A DNA stretch of 64,000 nucleotides from Paenibacillus sp. (GTDB lineage: Bacteria; Bacillota; Bacilli; Paenibacillales; Paenibacillaceae). Made by a program: the position numbers and the translations under genes. Shown piece after piece: positions 35,478 through 44,806 of this stretch; positions within the stretch are counted from its first letter, which is position 1; every line of letters starts with the position of its first letter. The DNA lies in NCBI GenBank assembly GCA_017512705.1, contig JAFWEX010000026.1:62001-126000 (forward strand). Direction: 5' to 3'. Below the pieces are notes generated by a model that was not told where the DNA came from, did not search any database, and was given only the letters and a program-made list of their open reading frames with translations.

Positions 35478-36274
35478 AACCTATTTCCTGGTTCCACTTA
35501 TATAAAATACTCATTCGAACAAGCATCCGTAGCCGGATGCAGTACAAGTTCAACTTCGTGCTGGGAGCGATCCTGGCTGCACTCATTCAAATCTCCGAGT
35601 TTCTGATGGTCGCATTGGTATTACACAAATTCGGTGCAATCAAGGGCTGGTCACTGTATGAAATCGGTTATCTCTTCGCGATTATGACGTTATCCAAAAC
35701 GTTATATCGTACATTCGGCAACGAAGTGCATCATCTGGAGAAATATCTGGTGGGCGGTGAACTGGATCAGCTGCTGACACGACCGATGCCTGTTCTACTC
35801 GCACTGATGCCGCAGAACTTCCGCATCATGATTGGGGAAGTGCTTCAAGGCGGATTCATTCTCTGCTGGTCGCTGGCCGGCATGATGCACAGCGGGCAGA
35901 TCGGGTGGACGGTTATCCCCCTCTCTCTGCTCGTTATTGTGACTGGATCCATTATTCTTTTTTCCATCGGACTTGCTACAGCGACCCTTGGTTTCTGGAC
36001 GACACGCATCGAGGAGTTACAGGTCATCACAGAGGATGCAGCTCGCACAGCGGCTCAATATCCACTCACCCTCTATCCCAAATGGATGTCTAGCTTGTTG
36101 CTAACCGTCATTCCCGTAGGATTCGTAAACTACATTCCATCCCTCTATCTGCTGCGTGGCGAAGGCGGTATGTGGGTGCTGGCCCTTATTGTAGTAGTTG
36201 CGCTGGTATGTTTGGCAGCAAGTCTAAGGTTCTGGGCGTTCGGTATGACCAAATACCAAAGTACGGGTAGTTAA
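35474..36274 (+). CDS. ABC-2 family permease, COG3694-like
   Basis: Second permease, 266 residues from the ATG at 35474, which overlaps the previous stop (ATGA). An AAGGGGG site lies just upstream. Family features are GGELDQLLTRPMPVLLALMPQNF and FWTTRIEELQVI. It probably forms a heterodimer with the first permease. The ATPase gene starts 19 bases later. Confidence 0.88.
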   Translation: MKPISWFHLYKILIRTSIRSRMQYKFNFVLGAILAALIQISEFLMVALVLHKFGAIKGWSLYEIGYLFAIMTLSKTLYRTFGNEVHHLEKYLVGGELDQLLTRPMPVLLALMPQNFRIMIGEVLQGGFILCWSLAGMMHSGQIGWTVIPLSLLVIVTGSIILFSIGLATATLGFWTTRIEELQVITEDAARTAAQYPLTLYPKWMSSLLLTVIPVGFVNYIPSLYLLRGEGGMWVLALIVVVALVCLAASLRFWAFGMTKYQSTGS

Positions 36275-36293
36275 CAAAGGAGGCGAAATACAC

Positions 36294-37268
36294 ATGAATA
36301 TGATTACTGCGCGTAATCTGCAAAAACAATTCAAAACCCCTGTCGTACGAGAAGGCCGCTTCTCGGGAGTTCGCACGTTGTTTTCACGTCAGTATGTGAC
36401 TAAAGAGGCAGTACGCGATATTAGCTTTGATGTTCGGCAAGGAGAGTTCGTTGGTTACATCGGCCCCAATGGGGCTGGTAAATCAACAACGATTAAAATG
36501 CTGACCGGCATCCTTCACCCTACATCGGGCGAGGTGTTGCTTGGCGGAATGAATCCACATGAGGAACGGCGCAAGACGGTGCGTAAGCTCGGGGTGGTGT
36601 TTGGACAGCGAAGCCAGCTCTGGTGGGACTTACCCGTGAAAGATTCATATGATATTTTGGCAGAGATGTACGGTGTGAGTACCGAGGTTAAAAAGAAACG
36701 ACTGTCCCAGTTCGCCGAACTGCTGGATCTCGAATCGTTCTGGGCTACCCCGGTTCGCAAGCTGTCTCTTGGACAGCGCATGCGTGCCGATCTGGCAGCA
36801 TCCATGCTGCATGATCCGGAATTGCTTTTTCTCGATGAACCGACGATTGGGCTGGATGTGAATGCAAAGCGAAATATTCGCCAGTTCCTGCGTACATTAA
36901 ATGAAGAGTTTGGCAAAACGATTCTGCTCACCACTCACGACATGGATGATATTGAACAGCTGTGCAGTCGCGTCATGGTCATCAATCATGGGCGGCTAAC
37001 GTATGACGGCACCATCTCCTCCCTTCGGGATACGATTGGTCTGCCTACACTGATCCGTGTCGCCTTCCGTGGACAAGTTCAGCTGCCGGATACATTGCCT
37101 TCTGCCATTCAGGTGACGAGCATGGACAACCAGGTGCTGACCGCACGGGTGAATCGAAAGGAATGGCGTACGATGGACATTTTGAAGGAGCTGGAGCAGT
37201 GGGGGGAGATCGATGATATTGAGATGAAAGAACCAGACTTCGAGGATGTCATTCACAAAGTCTATTAA
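36294..37268 (+). CDS. ABC transporter ATP-binding protein, COG4586-like
   Basis: ATPase, 324 residues. Walker A is GPNGAGKS (57-64), the signature is LSLGQRMRADLA and Walker B is LLFLDEPTIGLDV. The insertion before Walker A (VREGRFSGVRTLFSRQYVTKEA) marks this group. An AAAGGAGG site precedes the ATG. Third gene of the operon. The transport direction is likely outward but unproven. A short 9-nt tandem repeat follows the stop at 37273-37308. Confidence 0.93.
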   Translation: MNMITARNLQKQFKTPVVREGRFSGVRTLFSRQYVTKEAVRDISFDVRQGEFVGYIGPNGAGKSTTIKMLTGILHPTSGEVLLGGMNPHEERRKTVRKLGVVFGQRSQLWWDLPVKDSYDILAEMYGVSTEVKKKRLSQFAELLDLESFWATPVRKLSLGQRMRADLAASMLHDPELLFLDEPTIGLDVNAKRNIRQFLRTLNEEFGKTILLTTHDMDDIEQLCSRVMVINHGRLTYDGTISSLRDTIGLPTLIRVAFRGQVQLPDTLPSAIQVTSMDNQVLTARVNRKEWRTMDILKELEQWGEIDDIEMKEPDFEDVIHKVY

Positions 37269-37272
37269 TGAT

Positions 37273-37308
37273 CCTATGGATTCTATGTATTCTATGTATT
37301 CTATGGAT
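37273..37308. repeat. Four 9-bp tandem repeats
   Basis: CCTATGGAT, TCTATGTAT, TCTATGTAT and TCTATGGAT follow each other directly, five bases past the ATPase stop. No coding frame or hairpin explains them. The unit length and near-identity suggest replication slippage. Confidence 0.85.
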
Positions 37309-37401
37309 TAGCCCATTTTACGATGAAACGCATACAGCGCTGTTCGAACGCCGTTACATGAAAGAGGGACATGACGTACTGTAGTAACGGAGGTGAGGTT
37401 C

Positions 37402-38079
37402 ATGCTTGTGACTAGACATGTTCTTGCTGCATCAAGCGCTTATGCTACGCCTTATTACATCGTACGTACAATGAACCCTGGGCCCGTTATAATGATTACA
37501 TCTGGCATTCATGGCAATGAAACGGCGAGCATGGCCGCTGCGCAGAAACTTGCCGATGATTGTGCCACAGGGCGGCGCGTAATCCATCGCGGAACCTTGA
37601 TTATTGTACCTAGAGTCAACCAGCAGGCTTATGCGAAAAAAATTAGAGGCAAGCCCGACCTGAATCGCACCTTCCCCCGTCGCAGTTCGAGTAAAGCCAA
37701 GCATCCGCTGGCAGCTGCTGTGTTTCAGCTTGCTCGTAAGCACCAGGCAGATTGGTGGCTTGATCTACATGAAGCTAACGGCCTGTCACAGCTCAGTCCG
37801 CGTGTGCTTGGGCAAACGCTGATCACCAACCCCGGCAGCTCTAGTGTACCCATCTGCCGCAGCGTAATTGAACGTATGAATCGCTCGATATCAGTGCGTA
37901 AGCATCATTTTAATCTGAAGCGACATGAGTTGCCGGGTTCCGCTCGAACAGCTGCTTCAAGATTGCTGAAAGCGAAGTCTGTCACCGTTGAAACGTGTTG
38001 GAGCCTGAAACGTGCTGTACGCATCAAGTATCAGACGGAGATTGTGCATCATTTTCTGCGCGAAACGGGCATGTTGTGA
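37402..38079 (+). CDS. Succinylglutamate desuccinylase/aspartoacylase-like metallohydrolase
   Basis: Zinc-dependent hydrolase of the AstE/AspA (M14-like) family, 225 residues from the ATG at 37402 with GGAGG eight bases upstream. The zinc ligands are His37 and Glu40 (SGIHGNE) and His123 (WWLDLHEAN); Glu197 (VTVETCWSL) is the candidate general base. It is short for the family, which suggests a minimal enzyme that removes an acyl group from an amino acid or small peptide. The natural substrate is unknown. It follows the ABC-2 operon but with a gap of 130 bases. Confidence 0.85.
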   Translation: MLVTRHVLAASSAYATPYYIVRTMNPGPVIMITSGIHGNETASMAAAQKLADDCATGRRVIHRGTLIIVPRVNQQAYAKKIRGKPDLNRTFPRRSSSKAKHPLAAAVFQLARKHQADWWLDLHEANGLSQLSPRVLGQTLITNPGSSSVPICRSVIERMNRSISVRKHHFNLKRHELPGSARTAASRLLKAKSVTVETCWSLKRAVRIKYQTEIVHHFLRETGML

Positions 38080-38091
38080 GTAAAATCAGAA

Positions 38092-38156
38092 AAACACCTC
38101 CATAGCAGAAAACCCCATGATCTATGTCGGGGATTTGCAATGGAGGTGTTTATTTT
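38092..38156. terminator. Bidirectional terminator
   Basis: AAACACCTCCAT pairs with ATGGAGGTGTTT, with an inner CCCC/GGGG stem; TATTTTT follows on the plus strand. It separates the convergent hydrolase genes. Confidence 0.85.
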
Positions 38157-38176
38157 TCATCATAACTGCTGCATTA

Positions 38177-39232
38177 TCATTTTTGCAGCAGGGATTCCAA
38201 TATGTTCTTGCCCACAGGCTCCAGAAACGTGAGCGGATACAGATCTTTTTTAGTCAAAAACTTATAGATTGCGTCCAGGTACTCGTCCACACGAGAGGCT
38301 GATCCAAAACAGTAATTGGATAGTACTACGACACCCACACCCTGCTCTTTATTAAAAGCTAAATAACTGCTAAATCCAAAGGTTCCTCCGTCATGCCATA
38401 GAACCTGTTGATCTGACACGGTATCCTCTTGCCAACCATAATATAGATCTGAATCTCCAACCCGCACAGAAATATGACTTTGTTGCATGGCAGGGGCTAA
38501 GGGATGATCTTCATTCAGATTCGCTTGTGCAAACAAACACATATCATGAAGAGATGACTTTATGGCTCCGGCTCCATCGTGTACACTAAGATCCCAGTGA
38601 GGCATGATTTTCCCCGTTGACGTATGTCCATCGACCAATCTGCCATTCTGCTCTGCACTCAGCAGGGCGGCTGTTTCTGTGAGATTTAACGGGTCTGCGA
38701 TATATGTTTTGAGCAGATTGTCATACGTACTACCTGCCACTTTACATAGGATATAGCCAAGTAAGCCGACACCTGTATTGGAATATTCGAATGAACCGAT
38801 CTGATCTGTGTAGTCCGCATCAGCTAAGAAAGCAAGCAAATCTTGTTCTTTATAATTTACATATGGATTATACCGGTTGTTCTTCGAAGACAAATTGGTC
38901 GCAAGTCTAGGTAATCCAGAGGTATGCGTAGCCAGATGTTTCAGCGTGATTTTGTTGAGATAATCATTCTTGCCATGATCTATGTACTTGCTAACCGTAT
39001 CATCAGAGGACAATCGTTGTTGGTGTTCCAATTCTAATAGAAGGATACTTGTGAACACTTTGGTCAGAGAGCCGATTTCAAACAACCTATGTTCGGGAGC
39101 AGATGTGCTCTGCTTGGGGGGATTGCCAAAGGAATGATATTTGATATCTCCTCTGGTAACGATCCCAATCTCAAGATGAAGATGCTTCTTGCCTTTAATG
39201 TATTCGGATACAAAAGATTGTAAATCTCTCAT
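38177..39232 (-). CDS. Serine hydrolase, beta-lactamase/AmpC family
   Basis: Class C beta-lactamase-like serine hydrolase, 351 residues. The catalytic SxxK motif is SLTK (Ser56-Lys59 counted from 39235), the second motif is YSN (151-153), and the third appears as HDGG near the C-terminus. No signal peptide is seen, so it may be cytoplasmic or released in another way. Such proteins are usually peptidases or esterases rather than true beta-lactamases. Start is uncertain: ATG at 39232 or the TTG directly before it; AGGGGAG lies 8-11 bases upstream. Confidence 0.87.
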   Translation of the reverse strand: MRDLQSFVSEYIKGKKHLHLEIGIVTRGDIKYHSFGNPPKQSTSAPEHRLFEIGSLTKVFTSILLLELEHQQRLSSDDTVSKYIDHGKNDYLNKITLKHLATHTSGLPRLATNLSSKNNRYNPYVNYKEQDLLAFLADADYTDQIGSFEYSNTGVGLLGYILCKVAGSTYDNLLKTYIADPLNLTETAALLSAEQNGRLVDGHTSTGKIMPHWDLSVHDGAGAIKSSLHDMCLFAQANLNEDHPLAPAMQQSHISVRVGDSDLYYGWQEDTVSDQQVLWHDGGTFGFSSYLAFNKEQGVGVVVLSNYCFGSASRVDEYLDAIYKFLTKKDLYPLTFLEPVGKNILESLLQK

Positions 39233-39382
39233 CAAGCATTATGCTCCCCTCTAGTGTGTATCTATTCCTCCATATGCAGATCACGCTGGTCGACCTATAA
39301 TAGAGATATTAAACGCTGTAATCGTTATATTCGTTCCTTCCCTACCAATTCCTGCTCGTAAGTCACTACTTCTCTCTTTGAA

Positions 39383-39412
39383 CAAAGAAAAGAGCCGCGA
39401 TTACGGCTCTTT
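39383..39412 (-). terminator. merR terminator that includes the stop codon
   Basis: AAAGAGCCG pairs with CGGCTCTTT, and the stop codon of merR lies in the loop. TCTTTG follows on the minus strand. Confidence 0.7.
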
Positions 39413-39793
39413 CTTCTCTACTCTAAAAGACTGTATATAACTGTCGATCTCATCCTCGGGGATAAGTAACAACCCGGCCAGATGTTTCTGCATTTGCTCC
39501 AGTTGATCAATATGTTGCTGAATATCAGTAATCCGTTCGCGCACAAGTGATTTCAAGGTGTCCTTTTCCATTTCTTCGTTGCTCAGCAAATCCAAAGTTT
39601 CCTGTATTGCTTTCAGCGAGTAACCGAGCATCTGTGCATCCTTGATGAATTTGACTTTGACCAGATAATCCTCGGTATACATCCGATATCCATTAGAGGA
39701 TCGATGCGGAGCGGGCAGTATGCCGCTGTCCTCATAATAGCGAAGCGTTGCCATACTTACCCCTGTCTTTTTGGCCAGTTGGCCTCTCGTCAT
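39401..39793 (-). CDS. MerR family transcriptional regulator
   Basis: MerR-type regulator, 130 residues. The N-terminal winged helix (QLAKKTGVSMATLRYYEDSGILPAPHRSSNGYRMY) is clear, then a long coiled dimer helix (LVRERITDIQQHIDQLEQMQKHL). No metal-binding Cys pair is visible, so the signal is probably organic. It follows the PAF-acetylhydrolase-like gene by 33 bases, and a MerR-type promoter stands before that gene (41355-41386). The regulator therefore most likely activates its own operon. Confidence 0.93.
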   Translation of the reverse strand: MTRGQLAKKTGVSMATLRYYEDSGILPAPHRSSNGYRMYTEDYLVKVKFIKDAQMLGYSLKAIQETLDLLSNEEMEKDTLKSLVRERITDIQQHIDQLEQMQKHLAGLLLIPEDEIDSYIQSFRVEKKEP

Positions 39794-39826
39794 GGTATGT
39801 ACACCGATCCCACCTCTCCAGCAGAC

Positions 39827-41323
39827 TTATTCTGTTTGTTTGTTACGGCTCTTCGTATACTCGTTATCATAAGATACTTCGGGAAATTTCGCTGAACTTC
39901 CTTTCAGCAGAGGTTGTGCCTCCCCTTTCAGGTAATGGTCAAAAAAGGCGAGTGCATAACTTCTCGTAATATCAATATTATGCTCCGCAGACATGTTCTT
40001 AGCAAACAGACGTGGTGAAATCAACGCTATATCAGTGAAGCTTTGATGGAAGAACCCATTCACAGTCAAATAATAGGTATCATTCAGACTATTCGTCATG
40101 ACATGTCTCAGATCGGGTTCAAACTCGGGGTAGAACACTTTATCTTTGGAGGCAGCTTTGGGATCAAAACTTTTGGCTGTTTCGCCAGACATGATGTACA
40201 TAAAAGGCTGTTTCAAAGACGTCTTAGAGACGCTACCCCAGAATCCGCCCTCCAAACTGAGTCCTGCTTGTAAACGCTCATCCTGCGCAAGTGCTTCTGC
40301 TGTTGTGGCTCCACCATATGAATGTCCCATAATGCCCGTGTGACTCAGATCAAGTCTACCTTCTAGCACTTGATGCGGGTCATTAGCATTCCACTGTTCA
40401 AGGGTGTCGAGTACAAAACGTACATCCGCTGCACGTATGCCTATCCCTTCTACATTGTATTGATACAATTCTTCGGATCTGGCGAACTTGGGTCCCGCAT
40501 CGTAAGAAACTGCATGTCCATCCGGGAAGGTTATTCGAGCGGACGTATAAGGATGGTCTATCCCTACAACGATATAACCATGACTGACCAGTTCCTCGAC
40601 TGCAGTCATGCTCTGAAAACGAGCCGAACGGACACCGGGAGAGAACAGGACAACAGGATAAGAGCTGCTTGCGCTCGACATCGCAGCACCTTTCACCACA
40701 TGTGTCGGTATCGTATCCAGATAACTAAATACTTGAGATGGGATGCCAAATACCAGACTGATTGCTTCCCCCAATTCAGCAGGGTATGGCTCCGGTTTAA
40801 TGCCTTTTGCAGCTTCAGGCTCTACCGGATACCACACATTAATCATCAGCTCACGCTTGTCTCCAGCTTCAGGTGAAAAAGTCTCCTCCCGGGATTCATC
40901 TACAATTCGTTGTGAAAACGTACCGATGGCAAACTGTCCTGTTGGCTCAGGGATTTTAAATGTAGGGAAATACATCGTAAGCAGTCCTGATCCAACTCCA
41001 GAGAAGGCAGCAAGGATGAGGATGAACACACTTCGAAGCAAGATGCGTGCTTTTGATTTTTTCTTGTACGTTACCGCTGTCAGGCTTCCACCACTACGAA
41101 TCCATTTAACCATTTGATTGATTAACAGCATGAAGAGTAGTAGTGCCACTAAATAAGACGGTAATAACATCATACGTACTGAATCGATGATAGCATGTAG
41201 TAATAATGAGACGATCAAGGCACTAAGCATACCTATCGCAAGCTTCTGCCGTTTCGGACAGAGCGGCAAAGCAAGTGCCCCTGCTATCGTTACAATTACG
41301 AAAATCCATTCAAATAACTTCAT
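39827..41323 (-). CDS. Platelet-activating-factor acetylhydrolase-like alpha/beta hydrolase
   Basis: Membrane-anchored serine hydrolase, 498 residues from the ATG at 41323 with GGAGG seven bases upstream. Four or five hydrophobic helices make up the first 130 residues, then an alpha/beta hydrolase domain of the PAF-acetylhydrolase (PF03403-type) kind. The nucleophile elbow is MGHSYGGA; the Asp and His lie in the second half (EGGFWG, GFFHQSF). The first gene of an operon with merR. It could cleave short-chain esters or lipids; substrate unknown. Confidence 0.88.
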   Translation of the reverse strand: MKLFEWIFVIVTIAGALALPLCPKRQKLAIGMLSALIVSLLLHAIIDSVRMMLLPSYLVALLLFMLLINQMVKWIRSGGSLTAVTYKKKSKARILLRSVFILILAAFSGVGSGLLTMYFPTFKIPEPTGQFAIGTFSQRIVDESREETFSPEAGDKRELMINVWYPVEPEAAKGIKPEPYPAELGEAISLVFGIPSQVFSYLDTIPTHVVKGAAMSSASSSYPVVLFSPGVRSARFQSMTAVEELVSHGYIVVGIDHPYTSARITFPDGHAVSYDAGPKFARSEELYQYNVEGIGIRAADVRFVLDTLEQWNANDPHQVLEGRLDLSHTGIMGHSYGGATTAEALAQDERLQAGLSLEGGFWGSVSKTSLKQPFMYIMSGETAKSFDPKAASKDKVFYPEFEPDLRHVMTNSLNDTYYLTVNGFFHQSFTDIALISPRLFAKNMSAEHNIDITRSYALAFFDHYLKGEAQPLLKGSSAKFPEVSYDNEYTKSRNKQTE

Positions 41324-41354
41324 GTTTTTTCCTCCAAACGCTGTTGATACAACA

Positions 41355-41386
41355 AGAATAGACCTTGAAGTATACTTCAAGGTCAA
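41355..41386 (-). promoter_or_regulatory. MerR-type promoter with 20-bp spacer and perfect palindrome
   Basis: A perfect 24-bp palindrome (41361-41384; half-site GACCTTGAAGTA) fills the spacer. On the minus strand -35 is TTGACC (41381-41386), overlapping the palindrome's end, and -10 is TATTCT (41355-41360), 20 bp apart. This over-long spacer with a central dyad is the hallmark of promoters that MerR proteins switch on by untwisting DNA. The MerR protein at 39401-39793 is the likely regulator. Confidence 0.85.
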
Positions 41387-41407
41387 GGGGTATTACTACG
41401 TTTGGAG

Positions 41408-42895
41408 TTACACTTGTAGATCCCATTTACGAAGTTCGGTCAGTGTGCATCTTCCCTGTGAAAATACTTGAATCCCTTTAGAGCTCGGACCAGGATATAT
41501 CCGTGCTGACATGACCTGCTCGCCTTGCTGGATAAAAACCTCAATTGAACTAATATCTACAAAAATGCGAAGCTCCAGCTTGCCTTCACTAAGCTCTACT
41601 GTTGTTGAACGCTCTCCACCAGGACCTTGTCCGGCACGATCCCGATTCATACTTAAGCGACGCTGCTTCACATCGTAGGTAATGACGGTTTCCTCTTGCT
41701 CACTTGTTCTCAGCTTTAATCCAAAATACTGAGCCTCTGCTGCCTCAAATACAGCATGTAATTCATAACAATCCCCGCTGATGCCCAGATCATGTGTGCC
41801 GTCGTGAATGGACTGTGACTTTTGTTCCACGCCAGCAAGTCTATACTTGGAAAGTTCGGGAAGCGGCTGGAATATCAAACGTTCCCCTCTCCGAATTAAT
41901 TGGCGCGGCAACGTCATTGCTCCTGCCCAAGCGTGAGAACGTTGTGTTGGTATTTCGGTCTCCCATGTCTCCATCCAGGCCATCATAATCCTTCGCCCTT
42001 GTGCGTCTTCCATCGTCTGAGGTGCGTAAAAATCGAAGCCGCAGTCAAGTGGAACATACTCACTATATTCAAGGACTCCCTTGTCCGTATCCAATGTTCC
42101 CATCATATATACGGTGGAGTGCAAATTATGATAATGATCACCTTGGGCTGGCATTCGCTGCGGGGACATGATCAGCACATCGCGGTCATCCAGCGAGAAT
42201 ACATCTGGACATTCCCAGTTGTCTCCAAGCGTTCCATCACTCTGAGCCATCACGTTAACATATGTCCAATTCAGCAAGTCTGCCGAACGATATAGCAAAA
42301 TACTTCCGTTTCCAGCGTCGTCATTCGACCCAAGCACGCAATAATACATCCCATCTCGTTCGAACACTTTCGGATCACGAAAATCCTTTGGACTTGCCTG
42401 TGCTGGAATCTGATGTAATCCAATGACCGGGTTCAGCTCGGATTTAACAAAATCAATTCCGTTCTCCGATACAGCAATATTCTGTGTCTGCTTATAATCT
42501 TTATCTTTGTCTGGTCCTGTCACTACATGACCCGTGTACATAAGCACCAGTTTACCATCTTGAACAATAGCACTGCCTGAGAAGCAACCGTCACGGTCAT
42601 AATCCTGATCTGGTGCAAGCGCAACAGGGAGATACGTCCATGTCACCAAGTCTTCACTCACCGCGTGTCCCCAGTGCATCGGCCCCCATACAGGCTCATA
42701 AGGGTAGTACTGATAGAACATATGGTACATTCCATTAAAATAAATAAAACCATTGGGATCATTCATCCAGCCGACTTCTGGCATCAGATGGTACCCTAAG
42801 CGATAGACTGGACTAACGTTGTGACGATTTGCCTCAATATACGCCTTTGCCCTTTCAAGGGTATAACGATTTTCGTTCTGTGCATCATGCTTCAT
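41408..42895 (-). CDS. Sucrose-6-phosphate hydrolase/beta-fructofuranosidase, GH32
   Basis: Family 32 glycosidase, 495 residues. The nucleophile is Asp46 (GWMNDPNGF), Asp174 lies in FRDPKVF and the acid/base is Glu228 in WECPDVF. A C-terminal beta-sandwich follows. No signal peptide, so it acts inside. Because sugar enters by an ABC transporter, not a phosphotransferase, the substrate is more likely free sucrose or short fructo-oligosaccharides than sucrose-6-phosphate. It is the last gene of the LacI-controlled operon, with AGGAG upstream. Confidence 0.94.
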   Translation of the reverse strand: MKHDAQNENRYTLERAKAYIEANRHNVSPVYRLGYHLMPEVGWMNDPNGFIYFNGMYHMFYQYYPYEPVWGPMHWGHAVSEDLVTWTYLPVALAPDQDYDRDGCFSGSAIVQDGKLVLMYTGHVVTGPDKDKDYKQTQNIAVSENGIDFVKSELNPVIGLHQIPAQASPKDFRDPKVFERDGMYYCVLGSNDDAGNGSILLYRSADLLNWTYVNVMAQSDGTLGDNWECPDVFSLDDRDVLIMSPQRMPAQGDHYHNLHSTVYMMGTLDTDKGVLEYSEYVPLDCGFDFYAPQTMEDAQGRRIMMAWMETWETEIPTQRSHAWAGAMTLPRQLIRRGERLIFQPLPELSKYRLAGVEQKSQSIHDGTHDLGISGDCYELHAVFEAAEAQYFGLKLRTSEQEETVITYDVKQRRLSMNRDRAGQGPGGERSTTVELSEGKLELRIFVDISSIEVFIQQGEQVMSARIYPGPSSKGIQVFSQGRCTLTELRKWDLQV

Positions 42896-42933
42896 ATGTC
42901 TTACACTCCTGTCTCTATCTCACCTTGTTGGAC

Positions 42934-43764
42934 TTATTTAATGGCGCCTTGCATAACTCCCTGGATGATATACTTCTGTGCAAACAGATAAACAATCAGT
43001 ACAGGCAGAAGTGTCAATACCAGACCAGCCATTAGCGGACCATAATCCACCGTATACGTTCCATAAAAATAAAACGTAGACAACGGCAATGTCCGTTGCT
43101 CTGACGATGTAAGTACCAAAGATGGAAGCAAAAAGTCATTCCATATCCATAAAACGTTCAGCACACTGATTGTAACGGTAGTTGGAAGCAATACCGGTAA
43201 TACGATACGGAAAAATGTTTGCACTCTGCCACAGCCGTCCATCAGAGCGGCTTCTTCCAGTTCCAGCGGGATGCTTTTGACAAAACCATGGTAAATAAAT
43301 ACGGCAAGCGGGCTACCAAAGCCAATATACATATAAATCAGCGACCACTTGTTGTCCAGCAAGCTAAGCGAGCCGTAAATTTTCACAAGAGGGATCATAA
43401 TGGCTTGGAAAGGAATAATCATCGCCGCTACCATCAGGAAAAAGAGATACTGATTCAGTTTGCTGTGATGTCGAACAAAATAATGTGCAGTCATCGCTGA
43501 GAAGAGGGCAATGAGCAACACACCGGCAACCGTAATGAGCAAAGAGTTGCTAAAAGCTGATAAATAACCCATTTTATCAAACGCATTTGCGTAATTTTCC
43601 AGTTGAAAAGAACCTGACAAGCCAAGCGGGTCAGAAGTAATAGCCTGATTGGTTTTGAATGAGTTCAAAATCAGAAGCACAAAGGGAAACACGAAAAGGA
43701 TCATAGCAACGACCAAGGCTACTAATTTCAGTCCGTTCAGAATACGCGATTGTCCAGCCATCAT
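42934..43764 (-). CDS. Sugar ABC transporter permease, MalG type
   Basis: Membrane permease, 276 residues with about six helices. The EAA loop is EEAALMDGCGRVQTFFRIVLP. The start overlaps the MalF-type stop (ATGA) with GAGG upstream. It forms the inner-membrane channel with the gene upstream. It ends with FAQKYIIQGVMQGAIK, usual for this group. Confidence 0.95.
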   Translation of the reverse strand: MMAGQSRILNGLKLVALVVAMILFVFPFVLLILNSFKTNQAITSDPLGLSGSFQLENYANAFDKMGYLSAFSNSLLITVAGVLLIALFSAMTAHYFVRHHSKLNQYLFFLMVAAMIIPFQAIMIPLVKIYGSLSLLDNKWSLIYMYIGFGSPLAVFIYHGFVKSIPLELEEAALMDGCGRVQTFFRIVLPVLLPTTVTISVLNVLWIWNDFLLPSLVLTSSEQRTLPLSTFYFYGTYTVDYGPLMAGLVLTLLPVLIVYLFAQKYIIQGVMQGAIK

Positions 43765-44645
43765 GCCTCGACCTCCAGCTTTTTGCTAAAATACACCTGA
43801 AGTAATGTAATCGTCGCCACGAGGATAAATAAAACAAGGGCTTCAGCTTGACCTAGCCCATAGTCACGTGCGAGGAAGGCCTGCTCATATACATGCATGG
43901 ATACCATCTCTGTACTTTTGAACGGTCCACCGCTTGTCAAGGAAACGTTGAGATCGTATACCATAAATCCACGTTGCAGTGACAAGAAAACACACACTAT
44001 GAAGGAAGGCACCATAAGTGGCAATACAATGCGCATTAGCATTTTACGATTACTTGCCCCGTCGATGCTCGCCGCTTCCAACACATCCCGCGGTACATTC
44101 ATCAAACCGGCAATGTAAATAACCATCATATAACCTGCATACTGCCAGACGGTCACAATAATAAGTGCCCAGAAAGCCTTGTCTGGATCAGCCAGCCAGG
44201 AAGCGGAGAAAAACGGTATGTTCAATTTTTGACCTGCAAATACAAGTACCTGATTGAAAATAAACTGCCAGATGAAACCCAGCACAATGCCGCCTACAAG
44301 ATTGGGTAAGAAAAAGCCAGCTCGGAACCAGCCCTGTGCCTTGATTCCCCGAGTTACGGCATATGCAAGCAAAAAGGCAACGAGGTTGGTCAACACAACC
44401 GTAATAAATACATACTCCAGCGTCATTGCAAAAGACTTCCAGAACACAGTGTCTTTGAACACACCGATATAATTATCCCAGCCCACAAAGTTTTGATCGA
44501 CTGCAATGCCATCCCAGTTCGTAAACGTCAAATAGATACCGTACAAAAAAGGAATAATCATAACTGTTGCAAAAGCAAATAGTGTAGGGCCAGTGAATAT
44601 CAGGCGAGTGCGCAGACGTGTCCATAATCCTTTTTCAGTGAGCAT
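43761..44645 (-). CDS. Sugar ABC transporter permease, MalF type
   Basis: Membrane permease, 294 residues from the ATG at 44645; GGAGG lies six bases upstream, and the longer alternatives lack a site. About six hydrophobic segments. The EAA loop is EAASIDGASNRKMLMRIVLP. Partner of the MalG-type permease. No ATPase gene is present in the operon, so a shared MsmX-type ATPase is expected. Confidence 0.94.
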   Translation of the reverse strand: MLTEKGLWTRLRTRLIFTGPTLFAFATVMIIPFLYGIYLTFTNWDGIAVDQNFVGWDNYIGVFKDTVFWKSFAMTLEYVFITVVLTNLVAFLLAYAVTRGIKAQGWFRAGFFLPNLVGGIVLGFIWQFIFNQVLVFAGQKLNIPFFSASWLADPDKAFWALIIVTVWQYAGYMMVIYIAGLMNVPRDVLEAASIDGASNRKMLMRIVLPLMVPSFIVCVFLSLQRGFMVYDLNVSLTSGGPFKSTEMVSMHVYEQAFLARDYGLGQAEALVLFILVATITLLQVYFSKKLEVEA

Positions 44646-44702
44646 TGTCATCCTCCACTCTATCTCTCTCCACGTCATAAACCTGGCAGTTACCATAAAG
44701 TG

Positions 44703-44738
44703 GGTCAGACAGAAGTAAACTATGTATCCTGTCTGACC
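44703..44738. other. 10-bp perfect stem-loop between binding protein and permease
   Basis: GGTCAGACAG pairs exactly with CTGTCTGACC across a 16-nt loop, in the 161-base gap between the binding protein and the permease genes. No U-run follows. The position matches mRNA-stabilising stem-loops that let the binding protein be made in excess. Confidence 0.7.
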
Positions 44739-44806
44739 TCCTATCAGGTATCCATCCTATGGAGAAAACTTCTCTTTATACTGTGCTAAATGTCAAACTG
44801 CATCAT

